Assembly: GCA_018610095.1 (NCBI GenBank)
Contig: JAHEOB010000019.1
Location: 1-5,215 of the forward strand
Direction of reading: 5' to 3'
Length of the DNA stretch: 5,215 nucleotides
Origin: Halothece sp. MAG
GTDB taxonomy: Bacteria; Cyanobacteriota; Cyanobacteriia; Cyanobacteriales; Rubidibacteraceae
This document shows, piece by piece, positions 1 through 5,215 of the stretch (position 1 is its first letter; each line of letters begins with the position of its first letter). Under the pieces are notes generated by a model. The model saw only the letters and a program-made list of their open reading frames with translations, was not told the origin of the DNA and ran no database searches. The position numbers and the translations under genes are program-made.

Positions 1-24
1 ACAAAGTCCTTGATTCATTGTAGT

Positions 25-141
25 AACTGTCACCGATTTGTTAACTTAACAGGTATTACTGGATCACAAAGAAGTAGTGAAGTTAATGTGATCTTTTTTT
101 TTCGGAGAGTATCTTTAGCGCGATCGCGTTCGGTCACAGTT
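25..141 (+). repeat. MITE-like repeat, copy A (117 bp)
   Basis: This is a full-length copy of a repeat found again at 2672-2784. By eye the copies are about 90% identical, with one 3-bp and one 1-bp length difference. The left end AACTGTCACCGA (25-36) and the right end TCGGTCACAGTT (130-141) are inverted repeats matching at 11 of 12 positions. Inside lie a second inverted pair, GATCAC (62-67) and GTGATC (88-93), a run of nine T (94-102), and the palindrome CGCGATCGCG (119-128) that contains HIP1. Similarity to copy B continues to base 145. No target-site duplication is evident and no transposase is encoded, so a non-autonomous element is an inference. Confidence 0.7.
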
Positions 142-361
142 GCAAGAGGCAGGGATTGGTTCCATGGTGTATTATCCGTTTCCGTTACATTTGCAACCGG
201 CGTATCAGCATTTAGGGTATTCCCAAGGCTCATTTCCCATCGCAGAACAAGTAGCAACGGAGGTATTATCCCTCCCCATGTTCCCCGGACTCTCCAAACA
301 GGAACAAGAAACCATTGCAGCCTGTTTTTCTCAATTATCAATTTCTAGGGAAACTGAATAA
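140..361 (+). pseudogene. DegT/DnrJ/EryC1/StrS aminotransferase, C-terminal remnant
   Basis: About 73 residues match the C-terminal end of PLP-dependent sugar aminotransferases of the DegT/DnrJ/EryC1/StrS family. Recognisable blocks are EAGIGSMVYYPFPLHLQP, a following LGY, and the AEQ...EVLSLPMFPGLS segment that closes these proteins. Complete members have roughly 370-400 residues, so the PLP-binding lysine and most of the fold are missing. The frame is open only from base 119, after a TAG at 116-118, and the sequence upstream is repeat copy A. The break lies at or inside that repeat. The residues coded by the repeat end (RDRVRSQLQ) could by chance suit the family, so the breakpoint is uncertain within 119-145. 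The TAA at 359-361 looks like the original stop. It is almost certainly non-functional as an enzyme. Confidence 0.8.
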
Positions 362-365
362 CAAA

Positions 366-2513
366 TCATAGCAAATTCATTGGATTATCGATTGATCCAA
401 GCGGATATCGTTCAGCAAAACGTTTTCGTAGTAAGTCATGGACAAAACGATAGCGTCCCCCAATACGTTCAAGAAAGCGATGATTTTCAGCATGTTCTAA
501 AAATTTGGCATAATTCCAAGGAGCAACTCCAGAGTAATAAAGGACAAAGCGTAGGCATAAATGTTGAATGGCTGGGAATAATTTAATCAGTGCTCCAATT
601 AGTACTCCAATTGAACCCCCAATTAAGCCCACTTTTACCCCTATAGTTAGCCCAATTCCTCCTTCAAATAGCCCTCCAATCAACACCATTATTAATTCGA
701 TACTTAACCCTATAATTAGCCCTATATTTAATGCTATCTTAATTGATTTGTTGATTCCTTGATTCGGCATTTGCTTGTCATGAATATCAGATTCAAAAGT
801 TGTTAGCCCAAAAAATACCCCTCCAATTAGTCCCCAAATCAGTGCTGCAATCAACCCTCCAATAACTCCATGAAACGGATCCCAATACCAGAAAATTAAT
901 CCACCAATCAACCCTCCAAGCAGCCCAATATTCAATCCAAAATGTAACATTTTTTTCCAAGAGAAAAACAAATTTTCTGCTGGTTTAATATATTGCCTTC
1001 TAACATTTTCCTTTAAGTTAGTAAATAGGGAGATATCTAATCCTAAAACTATCCATACAATAACTCCTAAAACTAACCCTTCTATTACTCCAAGAAAATA
1101 TCCAGTTAACAATATAATGAACACTGAAATTAGCGTTAAAATTACACCAGTAAGTAACCTATACAATTCTCTATTTCGAGTTAACCAACTAGGCTGTAGT
1201 CGTTCAATTAAAAACTCTGTAACTCCTTCTGCTTCAAGTTTACTTGCCAACCAACTTAAGTAATGATGGGTCTTCTCTGGAGACGGTGCTTTACTAGGAG
1301 GATATAAGCTTTGGTTAGTGGGGTCGTTTAGTTGTTTCTCAATGTATAAATCCAATAATTGCTCTTTATTTTGAATGGTTTGACCCTGGTAAGCTACAAC
1401 TAGCATTAATAAAAATAGCGGTGAACGGACAAGTTTTAACAGTGAAGGCTGACATTTAAGGGATTCCCATAACGAGCTTCGATTACAATCACTCAAATAG
1501 TTTTTAATCTGTTCATCATCTAGTTCTTGAAGATAAATTGCTCCCTTTAAGCGTTTTAAATATTCTGTTTCGGCTTGCAATTCTTCATATTCTTTACGCC
1601 GAGAACATATCACCATAGAAATGGATGGATATTGATCAAGAAATTCATTAATAGCTCGTACACATTGGATTTGTTGAGCCCAATGTCCTTTATCAATTTG
1701 CTCAATGGAAGCATTTGTTGTATTATTAACTCGTCTCAGCTCATCTAATCCATCCAGCAAAGGGAAAAGTTGTTCTTCCTTGATCCACTCCTTGGAAACT
1801 TTTCGAGGAATATTATACTTATTTTGAAGTTGCTCAATTAGCCAATTATCGAATTTTTCCTGATCACTAGACCATTCTGAAAGCTCAAAAATGACAGGTA
1901 TCAGTCCATTATTTGACTGTATTGCCTGTTGCAATAACTCTTTAGCAAGTGCTAATAATTCGTTCGTTTTTCCTCCCCCTGGTTCTCCCAAAATAAGAAG
2001 TCGTCCTTTTATATCATCTCGATTTAGTAACTCAGCAGTTGATTGTTGCACTTCCACGGATTCAGATTCAGAAGAAGCAAAAGAATTAAATAGACGACCA
2101 ATTAATGGTTTTGACGGATTAGGTTGCTCTACAGCTTGTAAATTTTGCCTGCCAACTCGTTGAAGTTCTTCTCTACGTTTTAAATCGATACGAAGTTTAT
2201 AGTGTAAAGATTTTTCTAATCTTTTGACAACTTGCCCGAGAACTACCTCGATTAATTGTTGACGTAAGTTTTGACGTTTTTGATGATAACTGGGACGATA
2301 CTCAGTGATAAAATTAATGATTTTGTCAAGGTTACCAGTAAATTTGGCAATAGCAGCTATTGTTATACTAAAAACAGTAAAAATCGCAATTACCCAACCT
2401 ATAATGGGATTGCTTTCTAACCATTCCAGCAATTGCTCTGTTTTGGAGTCACTATTCGTTGCTATGAAACTGTGTTTCAGTAACCCTAACCAAATCTTAT
2501 CCACTAAATCCAT
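366..2513 (-). CDS. NACHT-domain STAND NTPase with glycine-rich membrane C-terminus
   Basis: This 715-residue protein is a predicted signal-transducing P-loop NTPase. One hydrophobic N-terminal segment lies at about residues 36-57. A basic region (about 71-130), typical of cyanobacterial NACHT proteins, precedes the NTPase domain. The Walker A is GEPGGGKT at 176-183, the Walker B is FPLLDGLDEL at 250-259, and a sensor-like CSRR is at 303-306. Instead of LRR, TPR or WD40 repeats, the C-terminal half is hydrophobic and glycine-rich, with roughly six membrane segments in three blocks (about 453-494, 523-570, 593-645). A conserved-looking tail with PWNYAKFLEH and RYRFVHDLL follows (665-695). Related bacterial NACHT proteins can act in antiphage defence; that role here is inference. 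ATG 2513 is the first start after an in-frame stop at 2562-2564, though no clear Shine-Dalgarno is seen. No partner gene is adjacent. Confidence 0.9.
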   Translation of the reverse strand: MDLVDKIWLGLLKHSFIATNSDSKTEQLLEWLESNPIIGWVIAIFTVFSITIAAIAKFTGNLDKIINFITEYRPSYHQKRQNLRQQLIEVVLGQVVKRLEKSLHYKLRIDLKRREELQRVGRQNLQAVEQPNPSKPLIGRLFNSFASSESESVEVQQSTAELLNRDDIKGRLLILGEPGGGKTNELLALAKELLQQAIQSNNGLIPVIFELSEWSSDQEKFDNWLIEQLQNKYNIPRKVSKEWIKEEQLFPLLDGLDELRRVNNTTNASIEQIDKGHWAQQIQCVRAINEFLDQYPSISMVICSRRKEYEELQAETEYLKRLKGAIYLQELDDEQIKNYLSDCNRSSLWESLKCQPSLLKLVRSPLFLLMLVVAYQGQTIQNKEQLLDLYIEKQLNDPTNQSLYPPSKAPSPEKTHHYLSWLASKLEAEGVTEFLIERLQPSWLTRNRELYRLLTGVILTLISVFIILLTGYFLGVIEGLVLGVIVWIVLGLDISLFTNLKENVRRQYIKPAENLFFSWKKMLHFGLNIGLLGGLIGGLIFWYWDPFHGVIGGLIAALIWGLIGGVFFGLTTFESDIHDKQMPNQGINKSIKIALNIGLIIGLSIELIMVLIGGLFEGGIGLTIGVKVGLIGGSIGVLIGALIKLFPAIQHLCLRFVLYYSGVAPWNYAKFLEHAENHRFLERIGGRYRFVHDLLRKRFAERYPLGSIDNPMNLL

Positions 2514-2595
2514 ATCAAAGTAATGTCGCTTTGAAAATCGATCATTCTGAATTGGTTGAGACTAATGCATCATGATAGGCGTTGTTGATTGTTAG

Positions 2596-2629
2596 CTTTT
2601 TTCGGAGAGTGTCTTTAGCGCGATCGCGT
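2596..2629 (+). repeat. Partial repeat, copy C (34-bp core)
   Basis: This stretch has the same T-run, GGAGAGT, TCTTTAGCG and CGCGATCGCGT core as copies A and B, and is closest to copy A. It lacks the left terminal repeat and the right TCGGTCACAGTT end, diverging straight after CGCGATCGCGT. It lies 42 bp before copy B in the same orientation, so it may be a truncated insertion or a tandem-duplication remnant. Confidence 0.7.
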
Positions 2630-2642
2630 AGCTGTCAAATTT

Positions 2643-2735
2643 ACAGTGAATAAACGACAAATCCTACTGGAAACTGTCACCGAGTTAACCCAACAGGTAT
2701 TGGTCGATCACAAAGAAGTGGTGAAGTTAACGTGA
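2643..2735 (+). pseudogene. Short relic reading frame overlapping repeat copy B
   Basis: The frame is open from after a TAG at 2616-2618 to the TGA at 2733-2735. It reads TVNKRQILLETVTELTQQ and then VLVDHKEVVKLT; a GTG at 2646 is the only plausible start and would give 29 residues. The part from 2672 on is within repeat B. The same frame in copy A ends in VLLDHKEVVKLM but is broken by a TAA at 46-48. Most A/B differences in this stretch fall at third codon positions and one gap is exactly a codon, which hints at a coding ancestor. I do not recognise the family. It is listed as a relic rather than a gene. Confidence 0.3.
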
Positions 2736-2784
2736 TCTTTTTTCTTGGAGAGTGTCTATAGCGCGATCGCGTTCGGTCACAGTT
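2672..2784 (+). repeat. MITE-like repeat, copy B (113 bp)
   Basis: This is the second full copy of the repeat at 25-141, in the same orientation. The ends are AACTGTCACCGA (2672-2683) and TCGGTCACAGTT (2773-2784), inverted with one mismatch. The internal GATCAC (2705-2710) and GTGATC (2732-2737) pair and the HIP1 palindrome (2762-2771) are kept. The T-run differs (six T, C, two T). Identity with copy A continues through GCAA to 2788 and then stops. Confidence 0.7.
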
Positions 2785-2794
2785 GCAAAAAAAG

Positions 2795-2821
2795 TTGCAG
2801 CTTATTTTTACAAATTATCAT
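2795..2821 (+). promoter_or_regulatory. Weak candidate promoter for the GAF-GGDEF gene
   Basis: TTGCAG (2795-2800) and TATCAT (2816-2821) resemble -35 and -10 boxes but are only 15 bp apart. The region is AT-rich and lies 54 bp before the start codon, immediately downstream of repeat B, so the repeat borders whatever promoter is used. This is a visual match only. Confidence 0.2.
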
Positions 2822-2874
2822 AGAAAGAACAACAAAGTCTGGTTGATCAAAGTTAGCCACAGTAAGAAGAAAAA

Positions 2875-4629
2875 TTGATTCGTACTTTTTTGAAAGGATT
2901 AGCTAAAAGAACTGCCAACCTTGGATGTCGATTGGGTGGTTTTGCCACTGTTGATGAATTAGAAACTCAAATCCAACAAATTCAGGAACAGGAAAAAGCG
3001 CTTTACCGAGTCATTAGTAAAATTCGAGCTTCCCTGGACCTCAATGTCATTTTTCAAACCACGACTAAAGAAACCTGCCGATTACTTCAAGTGGAACGGG
3101 TTGCGGTCTATCGCTTTTTTGACGACTGGGGCGGACAATTTATCAGCGATTTTGAGTTCGCAGAACCCGGTTGGGATAATATCGATTATCCGTTGGGAGA
3201 AAATACGGTTTGGTACGATTCCTATCTACAGGAGAATCAAGGTGGTCGATATAGAAATAATGAAACCTTAGTGGTTTCTGATGTTTACAACGCAGGATTA
3301 TCGCAATGTCATATTGAGATTCTAGAACAATTTCATATTCGTGCTTATGCGACTGCTCCCATCTTTGTGGGAAACCAACTTTGGGGGATTTTAGCCGCGT
3401 ATCAACATTCAGAACCCCTGCAATGGCAGGATCGACAAATTAAATTTCTATCTCAGGTTGCTGCTCAGTTGGGGTTTGCTGTTAAGCAAGCGGAGTTACT
3501 CTCAGACACACAAAAAAAAGCAGAGGCTTTACAGGAAAGAAATAAGCAACAAAGCATTCTATTTCAGGTAACCAGTGAAATTCGTGAATCCCTCGATCTC
3601 GATACCTTATTCAAGACCACGGTTCGTGAAACTCGTAAGGCTCTGCAAGTTGATCGCGTTGCGCTCTTTGAATTTGACCCAGATTCCAACTATACCTTTG
3701 GCGAATTTGTTGCTGAAAATGTTCTGCCTGAATATGATTCAACCATGACGGAAAAAATAGAGGATCACTGTTTTGGCGATCAATTTGCCACTTATTATGA
3801 ACAAGGGCGGATGCAAGTCGTTTCCAATATCTATCAAGCTGGACTTCAACCATGCCATATTAACATTCTCGAAAAATTCCAAGTGCAAGCGCAATTGGTG
3901 GTTCCAGTACTTAAACGAGAGAAGTTATGGGGATTATTATGCATTCACCAATGTCGGGAACCTCGTGAATGGCAAGACACGGAAATACAATTTGCTAAGC
4001 AACTGGCAGCTCAATTTAGTGTAGCTCTTGATCAGGCAGAATTACTTGAGCAATATCGGGTTCAGAGTAAACAATTAAATGAAACGGTGGCACAACTTGA
4101 ACAAACCAATTCCCAATTAGAAGAATTAACTTATCAAGATACTCTGACCAAAACTTACAATCGTCGGTTTTTCGACTACATTTTAGACTACGAATGGAAG
4201 CGGGGGATCAGAACTAGAGAAAATTTATCTTTGATTCTTTTTGATCTTGATTACTTTAAACATTACAACGATTACTATGGTCATCTTGCTGGAGATGAGT
4301 GTTTAATTAAAGTTGCCCAAACAGCAAAATCGGTTTTGAAACGGGCTACCGATCTGCTCAGTCGCTATGGAGGAGAAGAGTTTGCAGTGATTTTGCCTGA
4401 AACGGACTCCTCTGGCGCAATCCAGATTGCACAACAAATCCAGAAAGCCATTAGACAGTTGGAAATTCCTCATGCTCACGAACAGCTACCGTTTGTGACA
4501 GTTAGTATCGGTATTGCGAGTTATGTTCCAGAAGAGGGACAATCGCCTAAGATATTAATTGATTACGCTGATCGCGCCCTTTATCAAGCGAAAAGCCAAG
4601 GGCGTAATAGTTGGGTTAAATTCTGCTGA
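2875..4629 (+). CDS. GAF-GAF-GGDEF diguanylate cyclase, probable cyanobacteriochrome
   Basis: This 584-residue cytosolic protein is predicted to make c-di-GMP from two GTP under control of two GAF sensors. A short N-terminal helix (about 25-50) leads to GAF1 (about 52-204) and GAF2 (about 238-388), then a coiled linker (389-418) and a GGDEF domain (418-584). GGDEF residues include FDLDYFK with D457/D459, NDYYGHLAGD (465-474) and the catalytic GGEEF (499-503). An RxxD inhibition site (R490-D493) sits five residues before GGEEF. GAF2 has C327-H328, where cyanobacteriochromes attach bilin, and a DXCF motif (D297-F300) with C299. GAF1 has C145-H146 but Y117 in place of the second cysteine. No EAL or HD-GYP domain is present. 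The start is TTG: an in-frame TAA at 2863-2865 precedes it, no early in-frame ATG exists, and a weak purine-rich AAGAAG lies upstream. Confidence 0.92.
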   Translation: MIRTFLKGLAKRTANLGCRLGGFATVDELETQIQQIQEQEKALYRVISKIRASLDLNVIFQTTTKETCRLLQVERVAVYRFFDDWGGQFISDFEFAEPGWDNIDYPLGENTVWYDSYLQENQGGRYRNNETLVVSDVYNAGLSQCHIEILEQFHIRAYATAPIFVGNQLWGILAAYQHSEPLQWQDRQIKFLSQVAAQLGFAVKQAELLSDTQKKAEALQERNKQQSILFQVTSEIRESLDLDTLFKTTVRETRKALQVDRVALFEFDPDSNYTFGEFVAENVLPEYDSTMTEKIEDHCFGDQFATYYEQGRMQVVSNIYQAGLQPCHINILEKFQVQAQLVVPVLKREKLWGLLCIHQCREPREWQDTEIQFAKQLAAQFSVALDQAELLEQYRVQSKQLNETVAQLEQTNSQLEELTYQDTLTKTYNRRFFDYILDYEWKRGIRTRENLSLILFDLDYFKHYNDYYGHLAGDECLIKVAQTAKSVLKRATDLLSRYGGEEFAVILPETDSSGAIQIAQQIQKAIRQLEIPHAHEQLPFVTVSIGIASYVPEEGQSPKILIDYADRALYQAKSQGRNSWVKFC

Positions 4630-4650
4630 TATATCTAATTTAGCAAGATA

Positions 4651-4701
4651 GGCGAGAATCCTACGACCACAATCTTTGATTTGGTCGCTAGATGAATCGC
4701 C
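4651..4701. terminator. Hairpin after the GGDEF gene (terminator or IS-end structure)
   Basis: CGACCA (4664-4669) plus AATC (4671-4674) pair with GATT (4678-4681) plus TGGTCG (4682-4687). This forms a 10-bp stem with one bulged C and a TTT loop. Outer arms GGCGA (4651-4655) and TCGCC (4697-4701) can also pair. There is no T-tract, so a standard Rho-independent terminator is doubtful. It lies 21 bp past the GGDEF stop and 1 bp past the RHH stop, so it could serve both convergent genes, or be the subterminal palindrome of the TnpB element. Confidence 0.4.
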
Positions 4702-4702
4702 T

Positions 4703-4849
4703 TCAATCTAGGGGGTTCAACACCCCTGAGATTGATAATTTCCTGATCTGTTCCCTAACTACTTCATTCTGGCTTCTCCCTTTATGTTTACAGTAAGAAA
4801 GTAATTGCTGATGTTCCTGTTCCGTGCATCTTATCGTTATTTGTTTCAT
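4703..4849 (-). CDS. Small ribbon-helix-helix DNA-binding protein, divergent to tnpB
   Basis: This 48-residue frame reads as an Arc/MetJ/CopG-type ribbon-helix-helix fold. It has a strand (MKQITIRCTEQE), helix 1 (about residues 11-23, ending at KHKG) and helix 2 starting RSQNEVVREQIRKL, in which the VVRE..R pattern is typical. A short tail follows. The ATG at 4849 is the only possible start because an in-frame TAA lies directly upstream; the stop is TGA at 4705-4703. Such proteins bind operators as dimers through the strand and usually repress transcription. It is divergent from tnpB with a 65-bp gap holding inverted repeats, so regulation of tnpB and of itself is the natural guess. No clear ribosome-binding site is seen. 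It is easily missed because of its size; a chance frame is unlikely given the fold pattern. Confidence 0.72.
   Translation of the reverse strand: MKQITIRCTEQEHQQLLSYCKHKGRSQNEVVREQIRKLSISGVLNPLD
4705..4733. repeat. Inverted repeat in the 3' end of the RHH gene
   Basis: AATCT (4705-4709) with AGGGG (4710-4714) pair with CCCCT (4723-4727) and AGATT (4729-4733). This gives a 10-bp stem with one bulged G at 4728 and an 8-base loop. It lies wholly inside the end of the RHH reading frame. For plus-strand transcripts only a weak A/T tail follows, so its use as a terminator is uncertain; an element-end hairpin is the other option. Confidence 0.35.
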
Positions 4850-4914
4850 TTAATGATGTCAATTTGAAAGTAGTGTGTTACAATCAAGATAACACAGGTT
4901 GACATTAGATAACA
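4850..4914. promoter_or_regulatory. Divergent RHH/tnpB control region with inverted repeats
   Basis: These 65 bp separate the two start codons. ATGTCAA (4856-4862) and TTGACAT (4899-4905) are perfect 7-bp inverted arms, placing TTGACAT just before each gene on its own strand. Inside them TGTGTTA (4874-4880) and TAACACA (4890-4896) form another perfect 7-bp pair with a 9-base centre. TACAAT (4879-4884) could be a -10 box for tnpB, but no -35 at normal spacing is seen. These are candidate operators for the RHH protein. Confidence 0.5.
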
Positions 4915-5215
4915 ATGCGAGTTTCCTACCAATATCGTCTAAAACCTAATCAAGAACAGATAGCTAAAATTGAAAAATGGCTGGAAATGTTGCGCTGCCA
5001 ATATAATTATCTGTTGGGTCAAAGATTTGATTGGTGGGAAACACATCGCAGCCCTGTTAACTCTTGTCCTTTAATTTGTCATCTTCCAGAATTATCAGAC
5101 CGTCCAACCTATTTTTCTCAGAAAAAACAGCTAACTCAACTCAAAAAAGACCGTCCTTGGTATAACCAAATTCAATCCCAAGTGCTTCAAGATTGCGTTA
5201 AAAGAGTTGATTTGG
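4915..5215 (+). CDS. tnpB: TnpB RNA-guided endonuclease, IS200/IS605 family, N-terminal part
   Basis: The first 100 codons of a TnpB-type protein are visible and the frame is still open at the window edge. The start MRVSYQYRLKPNQEQ, then KWLEMLRCQYNYLLGQRF, and later QKKQLTQLKKDRPWY with SQVLQDCVKRVDL follow the usual N-terminal pattern of cyanobacterial OrfB/TnpB. Characterised TnpB proteins are guide-RNA-directed DNA nucleases with a RuvC active site and zinc finger toward the C-terminus. That region lies outside the window, so activity cannot be judged. ATG 4915 is the only good start because an in-frame TAG lies at 4906-4908; no strong Shine-Dalgarno is seen. A domesticated or nuclease-dead homologue cannot be excluded. 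Confidence 0.88.
   Translation, partial: MRVSYQYRLKPNQEQIAKIEKWLEMLRCQYNYLLGQRFDWWETHRSPVNSCPLICHLPELSDRPTYFSQKKQLTQLKKDRPWYNQIQSQVLQDCVKRVDL

Larger units (their letters stand above)
2514..2874. other. Intergenic region between divergent NACHT and GGDEF genes
   Basis: This 361-bp gap separates the starts of two divergent genes. It holds repeat copy C (2596-2629), a relic reading frame (2643-2735), repeat copy B (2672-2784) and a weak promoter candidate for the rightward gene. Bases 2514-2595 must carry the leader of the NACHT gene; I see no convincing -35/-10 pair there. No RNA gene is recognised. Confidence 0.6.
4703..5215 (+). mobile_element. IS200/IS605-family (tnpB) element, partial
   Basis: The tnpB start and its divergent RHH gene indicate the left part of an IS200/IS605-group element. 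The window ends inside tnpB, so the right end and any guide RNA (reRNA) overlapping it are not visible. The left boundary is not defined; the palindromes at 4651-4701 and 4705-4733 are candidates for left-end structures. No tnpA is present in the visible part, as in IS1341-like tnpB-only elements. Confidence 0.5.

Noticed and set aside
10..348. 112-codon plus-strand open frame and an overlapping 103-codon minus-strand frame (30-341) across repeat A and the aminotransferase remnant
   Set aside because: Both run through the repeat and lie out of frame with clear DegT-family similarity; their compositions resemble no known protein.
568..762. Plus-strand frame rich in Pro, Ile and Ser
   Set aside because: It is the antisense shadow of the glycine/leucine-rich membrane part of the NACHT gene, whose GGN and ATN codons read as Pro and Ile-rich on the other strand.
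1891..2523. Plus-strand frames opposite the 5' half of the NACHT gene (1891-2163, 2305-2523)
   Set aside because: They overlap the P-loop and N-terminal region of a well-supported gene and show no family features.
25..2784. The three spaced repeats as a CRISPR array
   Set aside because: Copies are too long and too far apart, one is partial, and there are no regular spacers or cas genes.
3044..4024. Frames inside the GAF-GGDEF gene (3044-3271, 3773-4024 plus; 3611-3853 minus)
   Set aside because: The GAF reading frame is intact and strongly motif-supported throughout; these are shadows.
4899..4904. TTGACA as the -35 box of tnpB
   Set aside because: Only 10 bases separate it from the start codon, leaving no room for a -10 box; it fits better as an operator arm.

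Overview
The window looks like cyanobacterial chromosome. Three copies of the HIP1 octamer GCGATCGC occur, all inside repeats. The genes also have a cyanobacterial character: a NACHT NTPase with a glycine-rich membrane C-terminus, a GAF-GAF-GGDEF protein with cyanobacteriochrome motifs, and an IS200/IS605-type TnpB with the N-terminus usual for cyanobacterial elements. The genus cannot be named from this sequence.

Layout, left to right. Bases 25-141 hold copy A of a ~115 bp repeat with imperfect 12-bp terminal inverted repeats. It abuts the C-terminal remnant of a DegT/DnrJ/EryC1/StrS aminotransferase (to 361). A complete 715-residue NACHT/STAND-type NTPase runs on the minus strand (2513 to 366), convergent with the remnant and 4 bp from it. 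The 361-bp gap 2514-2874 holds a short copy C of the repeat core (2596-2629), a short relic reading frame (2643-2735) and a second full repeat, copy B (2672-2784). So the NACHT gene and the aminotransferase remnant sit between two direct repeats about 90% identical.

At 2875-4629 (plus strand) is a 584-residue diguanylate cyclase. It has two GAF domains and a GGDEF domain with the GGEEF catalytic loop and an RxxD inhibition site. GAF2 carries both cysteines of a DXCF cyanobacteriochrome, so light-regulated c-di-GMP synthesis is plausible.

Past a hairpin (4651-4701) lies an IS200/IS605-like segment. It has a 48-residue ribbon-helix-helix protein on the minus strand (4849 to 4703), a 65-bp divergent control region with inverted repeats, and the first 100 codons of tnpB, cut by the window end. 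The RHH gene is a good candidate regulator of its divergent tnpB neighbour.

The three parts (NACHT cassette, light/c-di-GMP sensor, TnpB element) show no obvious shared pathway. The region reads as accessory DNA shaped by repeats and insertion.
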